From Acidobacteriota bacterium (GTDB lineage Bacteria > Acidobacteriota > Blastocatellia > Pyrinomonadales > Pyrinomonadaceae), in the NCBI GenBank assembly GCA_029557535.1, contig JAKQII010000309.1, forward strand, positions 1 through 42,514: a DNA stretch of 42,514 nucleotides, written 5' to 3'. Positions within the stretch are counted from its first letter, which is position 1. The number at the start of each line of letters is the position of its first letter. The translations under genes and the position numbers were made by a program. Positions 20,216 through 28,850 of this stretch are shown in pieces. The notes beneath the pieces are model-generated. The model was not told where the DNA came from, searched no databases, and was given only the letters and a program-made list of their open reading frames with translations.

Positions 20216-21619
20216 ATGGAAAAGTTGAAATTCATAGCAGTTGGTTTGCTAACCGTTCTCGTAATTCTTCCGCAATTAGTCTTCAACCAGAGAAAGCAGT
20301 CCATGTACGACCTATTGATCGTCGGCGGTACCGTGGTGACGATGGATTCAGAACGCCGTGTCATTGACGACGGCGCGATCGGGATCAGGAACGGCGAGAT
20401 CGTTTTCGTCGGCAAGCGATCCGAGGTTAAGGGCTCGGCAAAACACGTCGAGAACGCCGCCGGCAAGGTCGTCATCCCGGGCTTGATAAATACCCACACG
20501 CACGTTCCGATGGGCCTTTTCCGCGGCATCGCGGACGATCTTGATCTTCAGCAATGGCTGACGCAATACATCTTCCCGGCCGAGGCCAGGAACGTGACGG
20601 AATCGTTCGTCAGGAGCGGAACGCGGCTCGGACTCGCCGAATTCATCAAGGGCGGCACGACGACGTACTGCGACATGTATTACTTCGAGGATGCGATCGC
20701 GGACGAAACCGCCAAGGCCGGCGTCCGCGGGATCCTCGGCGAAACGCTGATCGATTTTCCGGCGCCCGACAACAAGACGTTCGACGACGCGCTGAAATAC
20801 ACCGAAGGATTCGTCAAAAAATGGAAGGGACATCGGCTGATCACTCCGGCCGTCGCGCCGCACGCGCCGTACACGGTCAGTCAGGATCATCTGATCGCTG
20901 CACGGGAACTCAGCGATCGGTTGGATGTCCCGCTCGTGATCCATCTCGCCGAAGCGAACTCTGAAACCGAGTTCATCCAACGCAATCACAAGGGGCTGCG
21001 TCCGATCGAGTACGTTGAAAAGATCGGATTTCTGAGCGACAAGACGGTTGCCGCCCATGTCATCCAGGCAAATGAATCGGAACTCGAGATCCTGAAACGA
21101 CGCGATGTCGGGATCGCGCACAATCCACAGTCGAACATGAAACTCGCGGCCGGCGTCGCCCCTGTGCCGGCGATGCTCAAACTGGGGTTGCGGCTTGGGC
21201 TCGGAACCGACGGGGCGGCATCGAACAACGATCTCAGCCTATGGGAGGAGATGGATACGGCGGCCAAACTGCATAAGGTTTTCAGCGGCGATCCGAAGGT
21301 CGTTTCCGCCGTCGAAGCGTTCGAAATGGCGACGATCGGCGGCGCGCGGGCGCTCCACATGGAAAAACAGATCGGCTCGATCGAGGTCGGAAAGCGGGCC
21401 GACATCGCGGTCGTCGAATTCGCGAGCGTGAACCAGACGCCGATGTACAACGTCTATTCCCACCTCGTTTATGCGACGAAGGCCGAAGATGTCGAAACGG
21501 TGATCATCGACGGAAAAATTGTCATGAAAGGACGTCGTTTGCTTACCCTAAATGAAGGTGTTATAAAAAAGGACGCAAACTTGATCCACCAAAGAATCAT
21601 CGACAGTTTGAAGAAGTAG
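20216..21619 (+). CDS. Amidohydrolase of the MTA/SAH-deaminase (chlorohydrolase) type, with possible export signal
   Basis: This metal-dependent hydrolase (467 residues) resembles 5'-methylthioadenosine / S-adenosylhomocysteine deaminases and related chlorohydrolases. Metal ligands are visible: HTH (PGLINTHTHVPMGLFRG), His in VAPHAPYTVS, His in VIHLAEANSE, and Asp in GLGTDGAASNNDLSLWEEMD. The C-terminal composite beta-sandwich GSIEVGKRADIAVVEF is present. If translation starts at 20216, residues 6-25 (FIAVGLLTVLVILPQLVF) form a membrane segment, which would put the catalytic domain outside the membrane. The internal ATG at 20304 (MYDLLIVGGTVVTMD) would give the usual cytoplasmic form. Neither start has a strong ribosome-binding site. 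Substrate is uncertain. Confidence 0.82.
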   Translation: MEKLKFIAVGLLTVLVILPQLVFNQRKQSMYDLLIVGGTVVTMDSERRVIDDGAIGIRNGEIVFVGKRSEVKGSAKHVENAAGKVVIPGLINTHTHVPMGLFRGIADDLDLQQWLTQYIFPAEARNVTESFVRSGTRLGLAEFIKGGTTTYCDMYYFEDAIADETAKAGVRGILGETLIDFPAPDNKTFDDALKYTEGFVKKWKGHRLITPAVAPHAPYTVSQDHLIAARELSDRLDVPLVIHLAEANSETEFIQRNHKGLRPIEYVEKIGFLSDKTVAAHVIQANESELEILKRRDVGIAHNPQSNMKLAAGVAPVPAMLKLGLRLGLGTDGAASNNDLSLWEEMDTAAKLHKVFSGDPKVVSAVEAFEMATIGGARALHMEKQIGSIEVGKRADIAVVEFASVNQTPMYNVYSHLVYATKAEDVETVIIDGKIVMKGRRLLTLNEGVIKKDANLIHQRIIDSLKK

Positions 21620-21760
21620 GTTTCGGAACGTAGTTCGCGCCATTTGCCATCGCAGCTGTCGAAACCGCATAATTGAAAGGTTAATCGCGGGTCATCTAAA
21701 GTGAGCCTTCTTGTTGTTCGCTTGACCTTTACGGAAATTTAGTCGACAGGAGGACTGAAA

Positions 21761-23053
21761 ATGCCGCTAAATGTCAGAAGGTTTTGCACTTCGTTATTTT
21801 TAGTAGTATTTGGGTTTTTTACAATTTACGCGCAAACTCCGACTTCCGGTGATGTCATGCGCGGCAGGATATCGAAGGCAAAAGCCTTGATCGCCGTCAG
21901 AAATTACAATGGGGCGATTTATGAACTAGAGAACATCCGGCGCGAGACGGGAGATCAAACCGTCCACGGCGTCGTTAACGTTTTGCTCATGAACTGCTTC
22001 CTCGAGCAGGGAGACTACAAGCGCGCTCAGACATTTCTGTCGGATCTTTTCAACGCCATCAAATCCGGCAAACCGAACGCCGCGGCCAACTATTACGCGG
22101 CTGCCGGACAGGTTATCAAAGGGGCGAAAAACCAATCGGAACGATTCAAGTCGCTAGGTTTGTCGGTGTCTGACCGGAATCTGGAACCGTTGGCGGTCAC
22201 CGATCTCGAGAGCATGCGGCAAACGCTTGAAAAGGTGATCGAAAATTCGAAGGTCGTTGCCAAGGATCCGAAGCAGACCGCCAACGCGTTTGCATTGCTT
22301 GAAGAAGCGGGGAACGCCCGCGGTTTGCTTGCCCGGGACGATTTCGATTCGAAGCGCTGGAAGGACGAAGTTGCCGATTCGCGTGAGATGCTGGCGAATT
22401 CGTCGAGTACGGTCTTCAATGCGATGGGCGATACGCAACCGACGACCGTATCCCCGAATACGGTCGCTTCGAACAATCCCGTAGTTCCGACGCCGACGCC
22501 GATCAGCGAGCCGGTTAAGTCGGAGGAGAACAGGTCGGTCAAAACTCTCCCGGTTCCGGCCAATGAAGAAAAGTCAGAGCAAAAGGTCGAGATGAAACCG
22601 GTCCCGACGCGTGCCGGAAATACAGCGGCAAAATCTGACCCTCAGCCGCAAAAAGAGGCGTTGGCGAAGAAAGACCCCGAACCTCAGCCCGCCAACGACG
22701 TGCCGGTGACACCGAAGCGAGAGCGCCGCGTCGAGGAAAAAACGGATGCGCCGGCGGTTTCGACGAATTCGGACGGATCGATCGTCGTCGGATCGTTGCT
22801 CGAATATGCTGTTCAACGAAGCACGCCGGTTTATCCCGCGAATGCACGCTCGATGCGCCAGACCGGCGTTGTCAGGGTCGAGGTTTTGATCGACGAGAAC
22901 GGCCAGGTTGCGTCCGTACAGAACACATCCGGTCCGGTCCTTCTTCAGAACGCGGCCCGAGACGCCGTCCGCAAATGGAAATTCAAGCCTTTCGTGCGCG
23001 ACGGCCAGCCGGTAAAGGCGACCGGCTATCTGAGTTTCAATTTCAATTTGTAA
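21761..23053 (+). CDS. Exported protein with TonB C-terminal domain
   Basis: This 430-residue protein has a signal peptide (RRFCTSLFLVVFGFFTIYAQ), a helical region with TPR-like character (about 30-215, including YNGAIYELENIRRETGD), a proline/lysine/glutamate-rich low-complexity linker (about 225-345) and a TonB C-terminal domain at the end (PVYPANARSMRQTGVVRVEVLIDENGQV, ending WKFKPFVRDGQPVKATGYLSF). Such TonB-C proteins can contact outer-membrane receptors, but this one lacks an obvious N-terminal inner-membrane anchor, so it may be a periplasmic protein using the domain for another contact. AGGAGG (21748-21753) gives an excellent ribosome-binding site. An intrinsic terminator follows 30 bases after the stop. 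Confidence 0.83.
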   Translation: MPLNVRRFCTSLFLVVFGFFTIYAQTPTSGDVMRGRISKAKALIAVRNYNGAIYELENIRRETGDQTVHGVVNVLLMNCFLEQGDYKRAQTFLSDLFNAIKSGKPNAAANYYAAAGQVIKGAKNQSERFKSLGLSVSDRNLEPLAVTDLESMRQTLEKVIENSKVVAKDPKQTANAFALLEEAGNARGLLARDDFDSKRWKDEVADSREMLANSSSTVFNAMGDTQPTTVSPNTVASNNPVVPTPTPISEPVKSEENRSVKTLPVPANEEKSEQKVEMKPVPTRAGNTAAKSDPQPQKEALAKKDPEPQPANDVPVTPKRERRVEEKTDAPAVSTNSDGSIVVGSLLEYAVQRSTPVYPANARSMRQTGVVRVEVLIDENGQVASVQNTSGPVLLQNAARDAVRKWKFKPFVRDGQPVKATGYLSFNFNL

Positions 23054-23083
23054 GTTGTCCGGTCACAACGTCATTGTCATTAT

Positions 23084-23114
23084 CCGCCTGAGTTGCATCA
23101 GGCGGTTTTTTTTT
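23084..23114 (+). terminator. Intrinsic terminator after the TonB-C gene
   Basis: CCGCCTGA (23084-23091), loop gttgca, TCAGGCGG (23098-23105), then nine T residues. This is a textbook rho-independent terminator. It separates the TonB-C gene from the respiratory operon, whose promoter begins seven bases later. Confidence 0.95.
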
Positions 23115-23120
23115 GAAAGG

Positions 23121-23161
23121 TGATTCAAATCATATTTGTCGCCCGCGCAGCCTAATAAAAT
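23121..23161 (+). promoter_or_regulatory. FNR/CRP-type binding site and -10 box of the respiratory operon
   Basis: TGAT, tcaa, ATCA (23121-23132) is a perfect FNR-type core (consensus TTGATnnnnATCAA; outer bases here are g and t). Its centre is 23126.5. A -10 box TAAAAT lies at 23156-23161, which places the expected start at 23168, exactly 41.5 bases from the site centre. That is the spacing of a class II activated promoter, and no good -35 is present, as expected. The leader to the first ATG is about 33 bases. Confidence 0.68.
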
Positions 23162-23200
23162 GCTTAGCAGTTTTCCGACCATTGCAGACAACAAAACGTC

Positions 23201-25117
23201 ATGCTGCCGCTCAAGGTTAAAATTCCGGACGAGGGCTACCACGGGGATCTCATCTCGTGCCAGGTCGCATGTCCAGTCCATACGGACGCGCGCGGGTACA
23301 TCCGCGCGATCGCCGAAGGGCGTTTTGAAGAAGCTTATCTGATCGCCCGCGGGCCGAATCCGTTCGCGTCGATCTGCGGACGCATCTGCGGCGCGCCGTG
23401 TGAGATCGCATGCCGCCGCGGCAAAGTGCCGAAGGTCGATGACGACGGTTTCTTTGTCGGGCAGGACCGCCCGGTTTCCATCCGAGCGCTGAAGCGCTTT
23501 GTCTGCGACCGATTCGGACCGGATTCCGATCCGCCGGATGAAGTTTTGGAAAAAGTCAAGAATTTTGTGCCGCCGATCGCAGCCGATGCTGATGAGATGG
23601 CGGCGATTTTGCGTTCTGCCGTCGACGGTCGACTCAAACTGGCCGACGGCCAAAAGGTTGCCGTTATCGGCGCCGGGCCGGCCGGACTTTCGGCCGCGCA
23701 CGATCTGGCGCTCCTTGGATTTCGGCCGACGGTCTTCGAGACCGAGCCCGTTGCCGCCGGTATGCTGGCAGTCGGCGTTCCCGCCTACCGGCTTCCCCGC
23801 GGGCTGATCAGGCAAGAGGTCGCCGTCATCGAGGCCCTTGGTGTGGAGATCAAATGCGGCGTCACCGTCGGCGGCGATATCAGTTTCAAGAAGCTCAGAA
23901 CAGATTTCGATGCGGTGCTGATCGCCGTCGGCGCCAAATCGTCGCGCGGCCTCGGCCTTGAAGGCGAGAACGGGCCCGGCGTTCTTGGCGGGGTCGACCT
24001 GCTCCGGGCCGTCTCGTTGGGCGAACCGATCGAGGTCGGGGACGGAGTTGTCGTGATTGGCGGGGGCAACGTCGCCTACGACGTCGCACGAACCGTCGTC
24101 CGCCAGATTGCGCTCGACACCGCGCGTACCGCGGCCCGGCTTGCCGGAACCTCCCACGTCACTCTCGTTTCGCTCGAGAGCACCGAAGAAATGCCGGCCG
24201 ACACGATCGAGATCGTCGAAGGCGACGAAGAAGGCATCGAACGCCGGAACGGATGGGGCCCGCAGCGTATCGTTCGCGATTCCTCGGGCAGGGTGACGGG
24301 CGTCGAGTTCCGCCGTTGTCTCCGGGTCTTTGACGATCAGCGTCGGTTTGCTCCGGTGTATGACGACCGGCAGACGATCACGGTCGCCTGCGATACGGTC
24401 CTTCTGGCGGTCGGACAAACACCGGTGCTTTCGTTCCTCGACGGCTCCGACGTCGAGCGCTTGCCGAACGGCTGGCTCAAGATCGACGGCGAGACCCAGG
24501 AAACGACCGGTCGGAACGTGTTTGTCGCCGGCGACCTCGCGCACGGGACGCGGCTGCTGATCGACGCGGTTGCGTCCGGAAAATCCGCTGCCCGCCGGAT
24601 ATATGAAACGCTGACGGGCGAACGCCTTGAGCCGTATGCGCTGACCAAGCATATCGTTCTCGAACGTTACGCTCGCGAGCGCGGGTACGAATCGGTGCGC
24701 CGCGTTCCGGTTCCCGTAATACATCCCGAGGAACGACTCGAACACCCCGAAAATGTCGTCGAATCGGGTTACACCGAGGCGCAGGCGCGCTGCGAAGCGT
24801 CGCGATGTCTCGACTGCGGCGTGACGCCGGTCTTCGACGGTTCGCGCTGCGTCCTTTGCGGCGGGTGCGTCGACGTTTGTCCGACAAGCTGTCTCAAGAT
24901 CGTGTCGCTCGACGCCATCGAATTCGAGAGCGATGTGTCGCAGCTCTTCGAACGGACGTTCGGCGATCGACCGGACCTTGGTGAAAACTCGGCGATCCTC
25001 AAGGACGAGGACCGCTGTATCCGCTGCGCACTGTGCGAGAACCGTTGCCCGACGGATGCGATCACCATGGAGCGCGTCACATTCTCGACCGTGTGGCGCA
25101 ACCCCAGAGCACTATGA
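23201..25117 (+). CDS. GltD-like flavo-Fe-S oxidoreductase with C-terminal double ferredoxin domain
   Basis: This 638-residue protein resembles the small subunit of glutamate synthase fused to a ferredoxin. The N-terminal Fe-S region has Cys20, Cys24, Cys59, Cys63, Cys67 and Cys71. Then come an FAD site (VIGAGPAGLSAAHD, about residue 155) and an NAD(P)-binding site (VVVIGGGNVAYDVA, about 285). The C terminus adds CVLCGGCVDVCP (about 550) and CIRCALCENRCP (about 606), two [4Fe-4S] clusters. It has no glutamate synthase partner here; instead it overlaps the Rieske gene by four bases (ATGA). Similar flavoproteins accompany Rieske/cytochrome b complexes of anammox bacteria, where a link between quinone and NAD(P) has been proposed. 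By analogy it may feed or drain electrons on the cytoplasmic side. No signal peptide is seen. Function is inferred from context. Confidence 0.85.
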   Translation: MLPLKVKIPDEGYHGDLISCQVACPVHTDARGYIRAIAEGRFEEAYLIARGPNPFASICGRICGAPCEIACRRGKVPKVDDDGFFVGQDRPVSIRALKRFVCDRFGPDSDPPDEVLEKVKNFVPPIAADADEMAAILRSAVDGRLKLADGQKVAVIGAGPAGLSAAHDLALLGFRPTVFETEPVAAGMLAVGVPAYRLPRGLIRQEVAVIEALGVEIKCGVTVGGDISFKKLRTDFDAVLIAVGAKSSRGLGLEGENGPGVLGGVDLLRAVSLGEPIEVGDGVVVIGGGNVAYDVARTVVRQIALDTARTAARLAGTSHVTLVSLESTEEMPADTIEIVEGDEEGIERRNGWGPQRIVRDSSGRVTGVEFRRCLRVFDDQRRFAPVYDDRQTITVACDTVLLAVGQTPVLSFLDGSDVERLPNGWLKIDGETQETTGRNVFVAGDLAHGTRLLIDAVASGKSAARRIYETLTGERLEPYALTKHIVLERYARERGYESVRRVPVPVIHPEERLEHPENVVESGYTEAQARCEASRCLDCGVTPVFDGSRCVLCGGCVDVCPTSCLKIVSLDAIEFESDVSQLFERTFGDRPDLGENSAILKDEDRCIRCALCENRCPTDAITMERVTFSTVWRNPRAL

Positions 25118-25593
25118 CCACGAAACCTGGAAATGAAGTATCGAGATTCGATCCCGAGCCGATCCCGCGGCGGGATTTCTTGGGACTCGCTGCGATCGCG
25201 ACGACCGCCGTGACGTTTCTTTTCTCGCTTTTCGGGATGCTCAAACTTCCGAAAGCGGCCGTTTCGGCATCACCGGCGAAAAAGTTCAACGTCACGCTGC
25301 CCGACGCGCTTGCGGCCGGCGAAGCGTACGTGCCGCCGGGCCGGAATGTCGCGGTCTTTCGCGACGCGGACGGCGTGTTCGCGATCTCGACCGTCTGCAC
25401 GCATCTTGGCTGCATCGTCAAAACAAGCAAGGAGGGCTTCGACTGCCCGTGCCACGGTTCCGGATTCGCGGCCGACGGAACGGTTCGGAAGGGACCCGCG
25501 CCGAAGCCTCTGCCGTGGATAAAGGTCACGAAAAGCGGATCGGCTTATGTGGTCGACGAGGAGAATACCGTTCCCGCCGGAACGAAGGTGTGA
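25114..25593 (+). CDS. Rieske [2Fe-2S] protein of a bc-type complex
   Basis: This 159-residue Rieske subunit takes one electron from quinol at the outer face of the membrane. Cluster ligands: Cys95 and His97 (CTHLGC) and Cys111 with His114 (CPCHGSGF); Cys100 and Cys113 form the structural disulfide. The N terminus IPRRDFLGLAAIATTAVTFLFSLFG is a twin-arginine signal anchor, as usual for Rieske proteins. The start at 25114 overlaps the upstream stop (ATGA), which indicates translational coupling. An earlier in-frame start would lie inside the flavoprotein gene. Cytochrome b follows after two bases. Confidence 0.95.
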   Translation: MTTKPGNEVSRFDPEPIPRRDFLGLAAIATTAVTFLFSLFGMLKLPKAAVSASPAKKFNVTLPDALAAGEAYVPPGRNVAVFRDADGVFAISTVCTHLGCIVKTSKEGFDCPCHGSGFAADGTVRKGPAPKPLPWIKVTKSGSAYVVDEENTVPAGTKV

Positions 25594-25595
25594 AT

Positions 25596-27143
<1,548 letters not shown>

Positions 27144-27155
27144 CGGAGGTCCTAA

Positions 27156-28811
27156 ATGAACAAGAATAAATACCTTCTGTTGATATCTAGCGCGGGCGTC
27201 CTGCTGCTGCTCGTGATCGCCGCCGTCTCTGAGAACTTCTTCAAGGAATGGCACGGCATTCAGGCCTCGGCGAAGAATCCGGAGGGGGCGATCGAATCCA
27301 GGCTCCGGCAGGTCGTCAATCCGAATCTGAGGACGGCCGACCGGTGTGTAACATGTCATGTCGGGATGGCTCCCGGCGAACAGATCGCGTCGTCGCTTAA
27401 GGTCGCCGCGGCTCACAAACCGGTCTTTCACTCGCCGTCCGAGATGGGCTGTACCGTCTGCCACGGCGGACAAGGCCTCGCCACGACGCGTGATGACGCA
27501 CACGGCACGGTTGCATTCTGGACCGAACCGATGTTGCCGGCGAAATACGCATACGCCGGTTGCGGCACCTGCCACACGCCGCTCGGCGTCCCGACGTCAG
27601 GCGTGCTGGCGAACGCCCGCAAATCGTTTGAGCGCCTCGATTGCTACGCGTGCCATCGCGTCGATGGACGGGGCGGAACTATTCGGGTCGGCGGCGACGT
27701 CACCGGAATGGAAGGCCCCGACCTGTCGGCGACCGGGATCAAGGGCTACAACGCCGAGTGGTACGTGGGCCACGTCGCGAAAATAGCAAGCAACGAGGCC
27801 TGGAAGAACGCCTTTCGTGAGATCCCCGACCATGAGCGTGCGGCGCTCAAGGTCTTTCTCGACACCCGCATGGGTGCCTCGCGACTGGTCGAGGCAAAGG
27901 CCGAATTCAATACGCTCGGTTGCGCCGGTTGTCACAAGGTCGGTAATTTCGGCGGGGATGCCGGCGTCGATCTTTCGCTTTCGGGATTCAAGGACCCGAA
28001 TCAGGTCAGTTTCGCGAACGTTCCGGGCGAACACAAACTCGAGAACTGGATCAAGCAGCATTTCAGGTCGCCCGTTTCGACCGTTTCCGGCTCGCAAATG
28101 CCCGCCCTTGGCTTGAAGGAAGATCAGATCGATCTGCTGACGATGTACGTCCTATCGCTTCGCCGACGAACGCTCCCGGACGTTTACCTGCCGAAGGACC
28201 GCGTGCGCGCGATGCGGTTCGGGGCACGCGAATTCGTTGCCGATGGCGAAGGAATCTACGCCGCGGTTTGCACCGCGTGTCACGGGGCGTCGGGGGGCGG
28301 AACTCGGTTTCCGGGACTCGTTCCGAACCCATCGATCACAAATCCTGACTTCCTCGAACTCGCGTCCGACGAATTCATCGCGCAAACCATCATCAAGGGC
28401 CGTTCGGGCCGTCCGATGCTCGCCTGGGGCGAGCGCGAGAACGGACTTTCGGCCGACGAAGTGGCGGCGCTCGTCGCCTACATCCGCAAGCTTGGCGGCG
28501 GCGTTCAGGCAAAGCCCGACCCGCTTCCGAGGATCTGGGCAAAAGGCGATACGACCAGCGGCGGGCGGCTCTATACGGCAAACTGCGCCGGTTGTCACGG
28601 AGCTCTCGGTGAGGGGCGTGACGGGCCGGCGATCGGAAACAAGCCATTTCTCGACATCGTTTCCGACACGTATCTCACGGAAACCATATCGCGAGGACGG
28701 CGCGGAACGACGATGCAGGGATTTGCCACAGGATCGGTGATCCGACGATCACTGACACCATCAGAGATCGAGGCGATAGTCGTGTACCTCCGCAGCATCG
28801 GTACGAAATAG
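27156..28811 (+). CDS. Heptaheme c-type cytochrome, membrane-anchored
   Basis: This 551-residue protein has a single N-terminal hydrophobic segment (YLLLISSAGVLLLLVIAAV), which anchors or exports it, and seven CxxCH haem-binding motifs: Cys64-His68, Cys99-His103, Cys136-His140, Cys163-His167, Cys256-His260, Cys372-His376 and Cys477-His481. The first four lie within about 100 residues, like small multihaem modules; the last two sit in separate monohaem cytochrome c domains, each with a downstream Met that could be a sixth ligand (RPMLAWG, TTMQGFA). It lies between cytochrome b and the molybdoenzyme genes and is the natural electron wire between them in the periplasm. This place is taken by NarI in cytoplasmic-facing nitrate reductases. 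Confidence 0.92.
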   Translation: MNKNKYLLLISSAGVLLLLVIAAVSENFFKEWHGIQASAKNPEGAIESRLRQVVNPNLRTADRCVTCHVGMAPGEQIASSLKVAAAHKPVFHSPSEMGCTVCHGGQGLATTRDDAHGTVAFWTEPMLPAKYAYAGCGTCHTPLGVPTSGVLANARKSFERLDCYACHRVDGRGGTIRVGGDVTGMEGPDLSATGIKGYNAEWYVGHVAKIASNEAWKNAFREIPDHERAALKVFLDTRMGASRLVEAKAEFNTLGCAGCHKVGNFGGDAGVDLSLSGFKDPNQVSFANVPGEHKLENWIKQHFRSPVSTVSGSQMPALGLKEDQIDLLTMYVLSLRRRTLPDVYLPKDRVRAMRFGAREFVADGEGIYAAVCTACHGASGGGTRFPGLVPNPSITNPDFLELASDEFIAQTIIKGRSGRPMLAWGERENGLSADEVAALVAYIRKLGGGVQAKPDPLPRIWAKGDTTSGGRLYTANCAGCHGALGEGRDGPAIGNKPFLDIVSDTYLTETISRGRRGTTMQGFATGSVIRRSLTPSEIEAIVVYLRSIGTK

Positions 28812-28850
28812 TTTGGATTTAAACGCGATCTTCGCGGCCATCGAGGACTT

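Noticed and set aside
23063-24745. Minus-strand open frame of 560 codons opposite the flavoprotein gene
   Set aside because: It crosses the terminator and promoter region and mirrors the real gene. No domain or start signal supports it.
23201-25117. Annotation as glutamate synthase small subunit (gltD)
   Set aside because: No gltB is nearby, two extra ferredoxin clusters are fused at the C terminus, and the gene is coupled to Rieske and cytochrome b genes.
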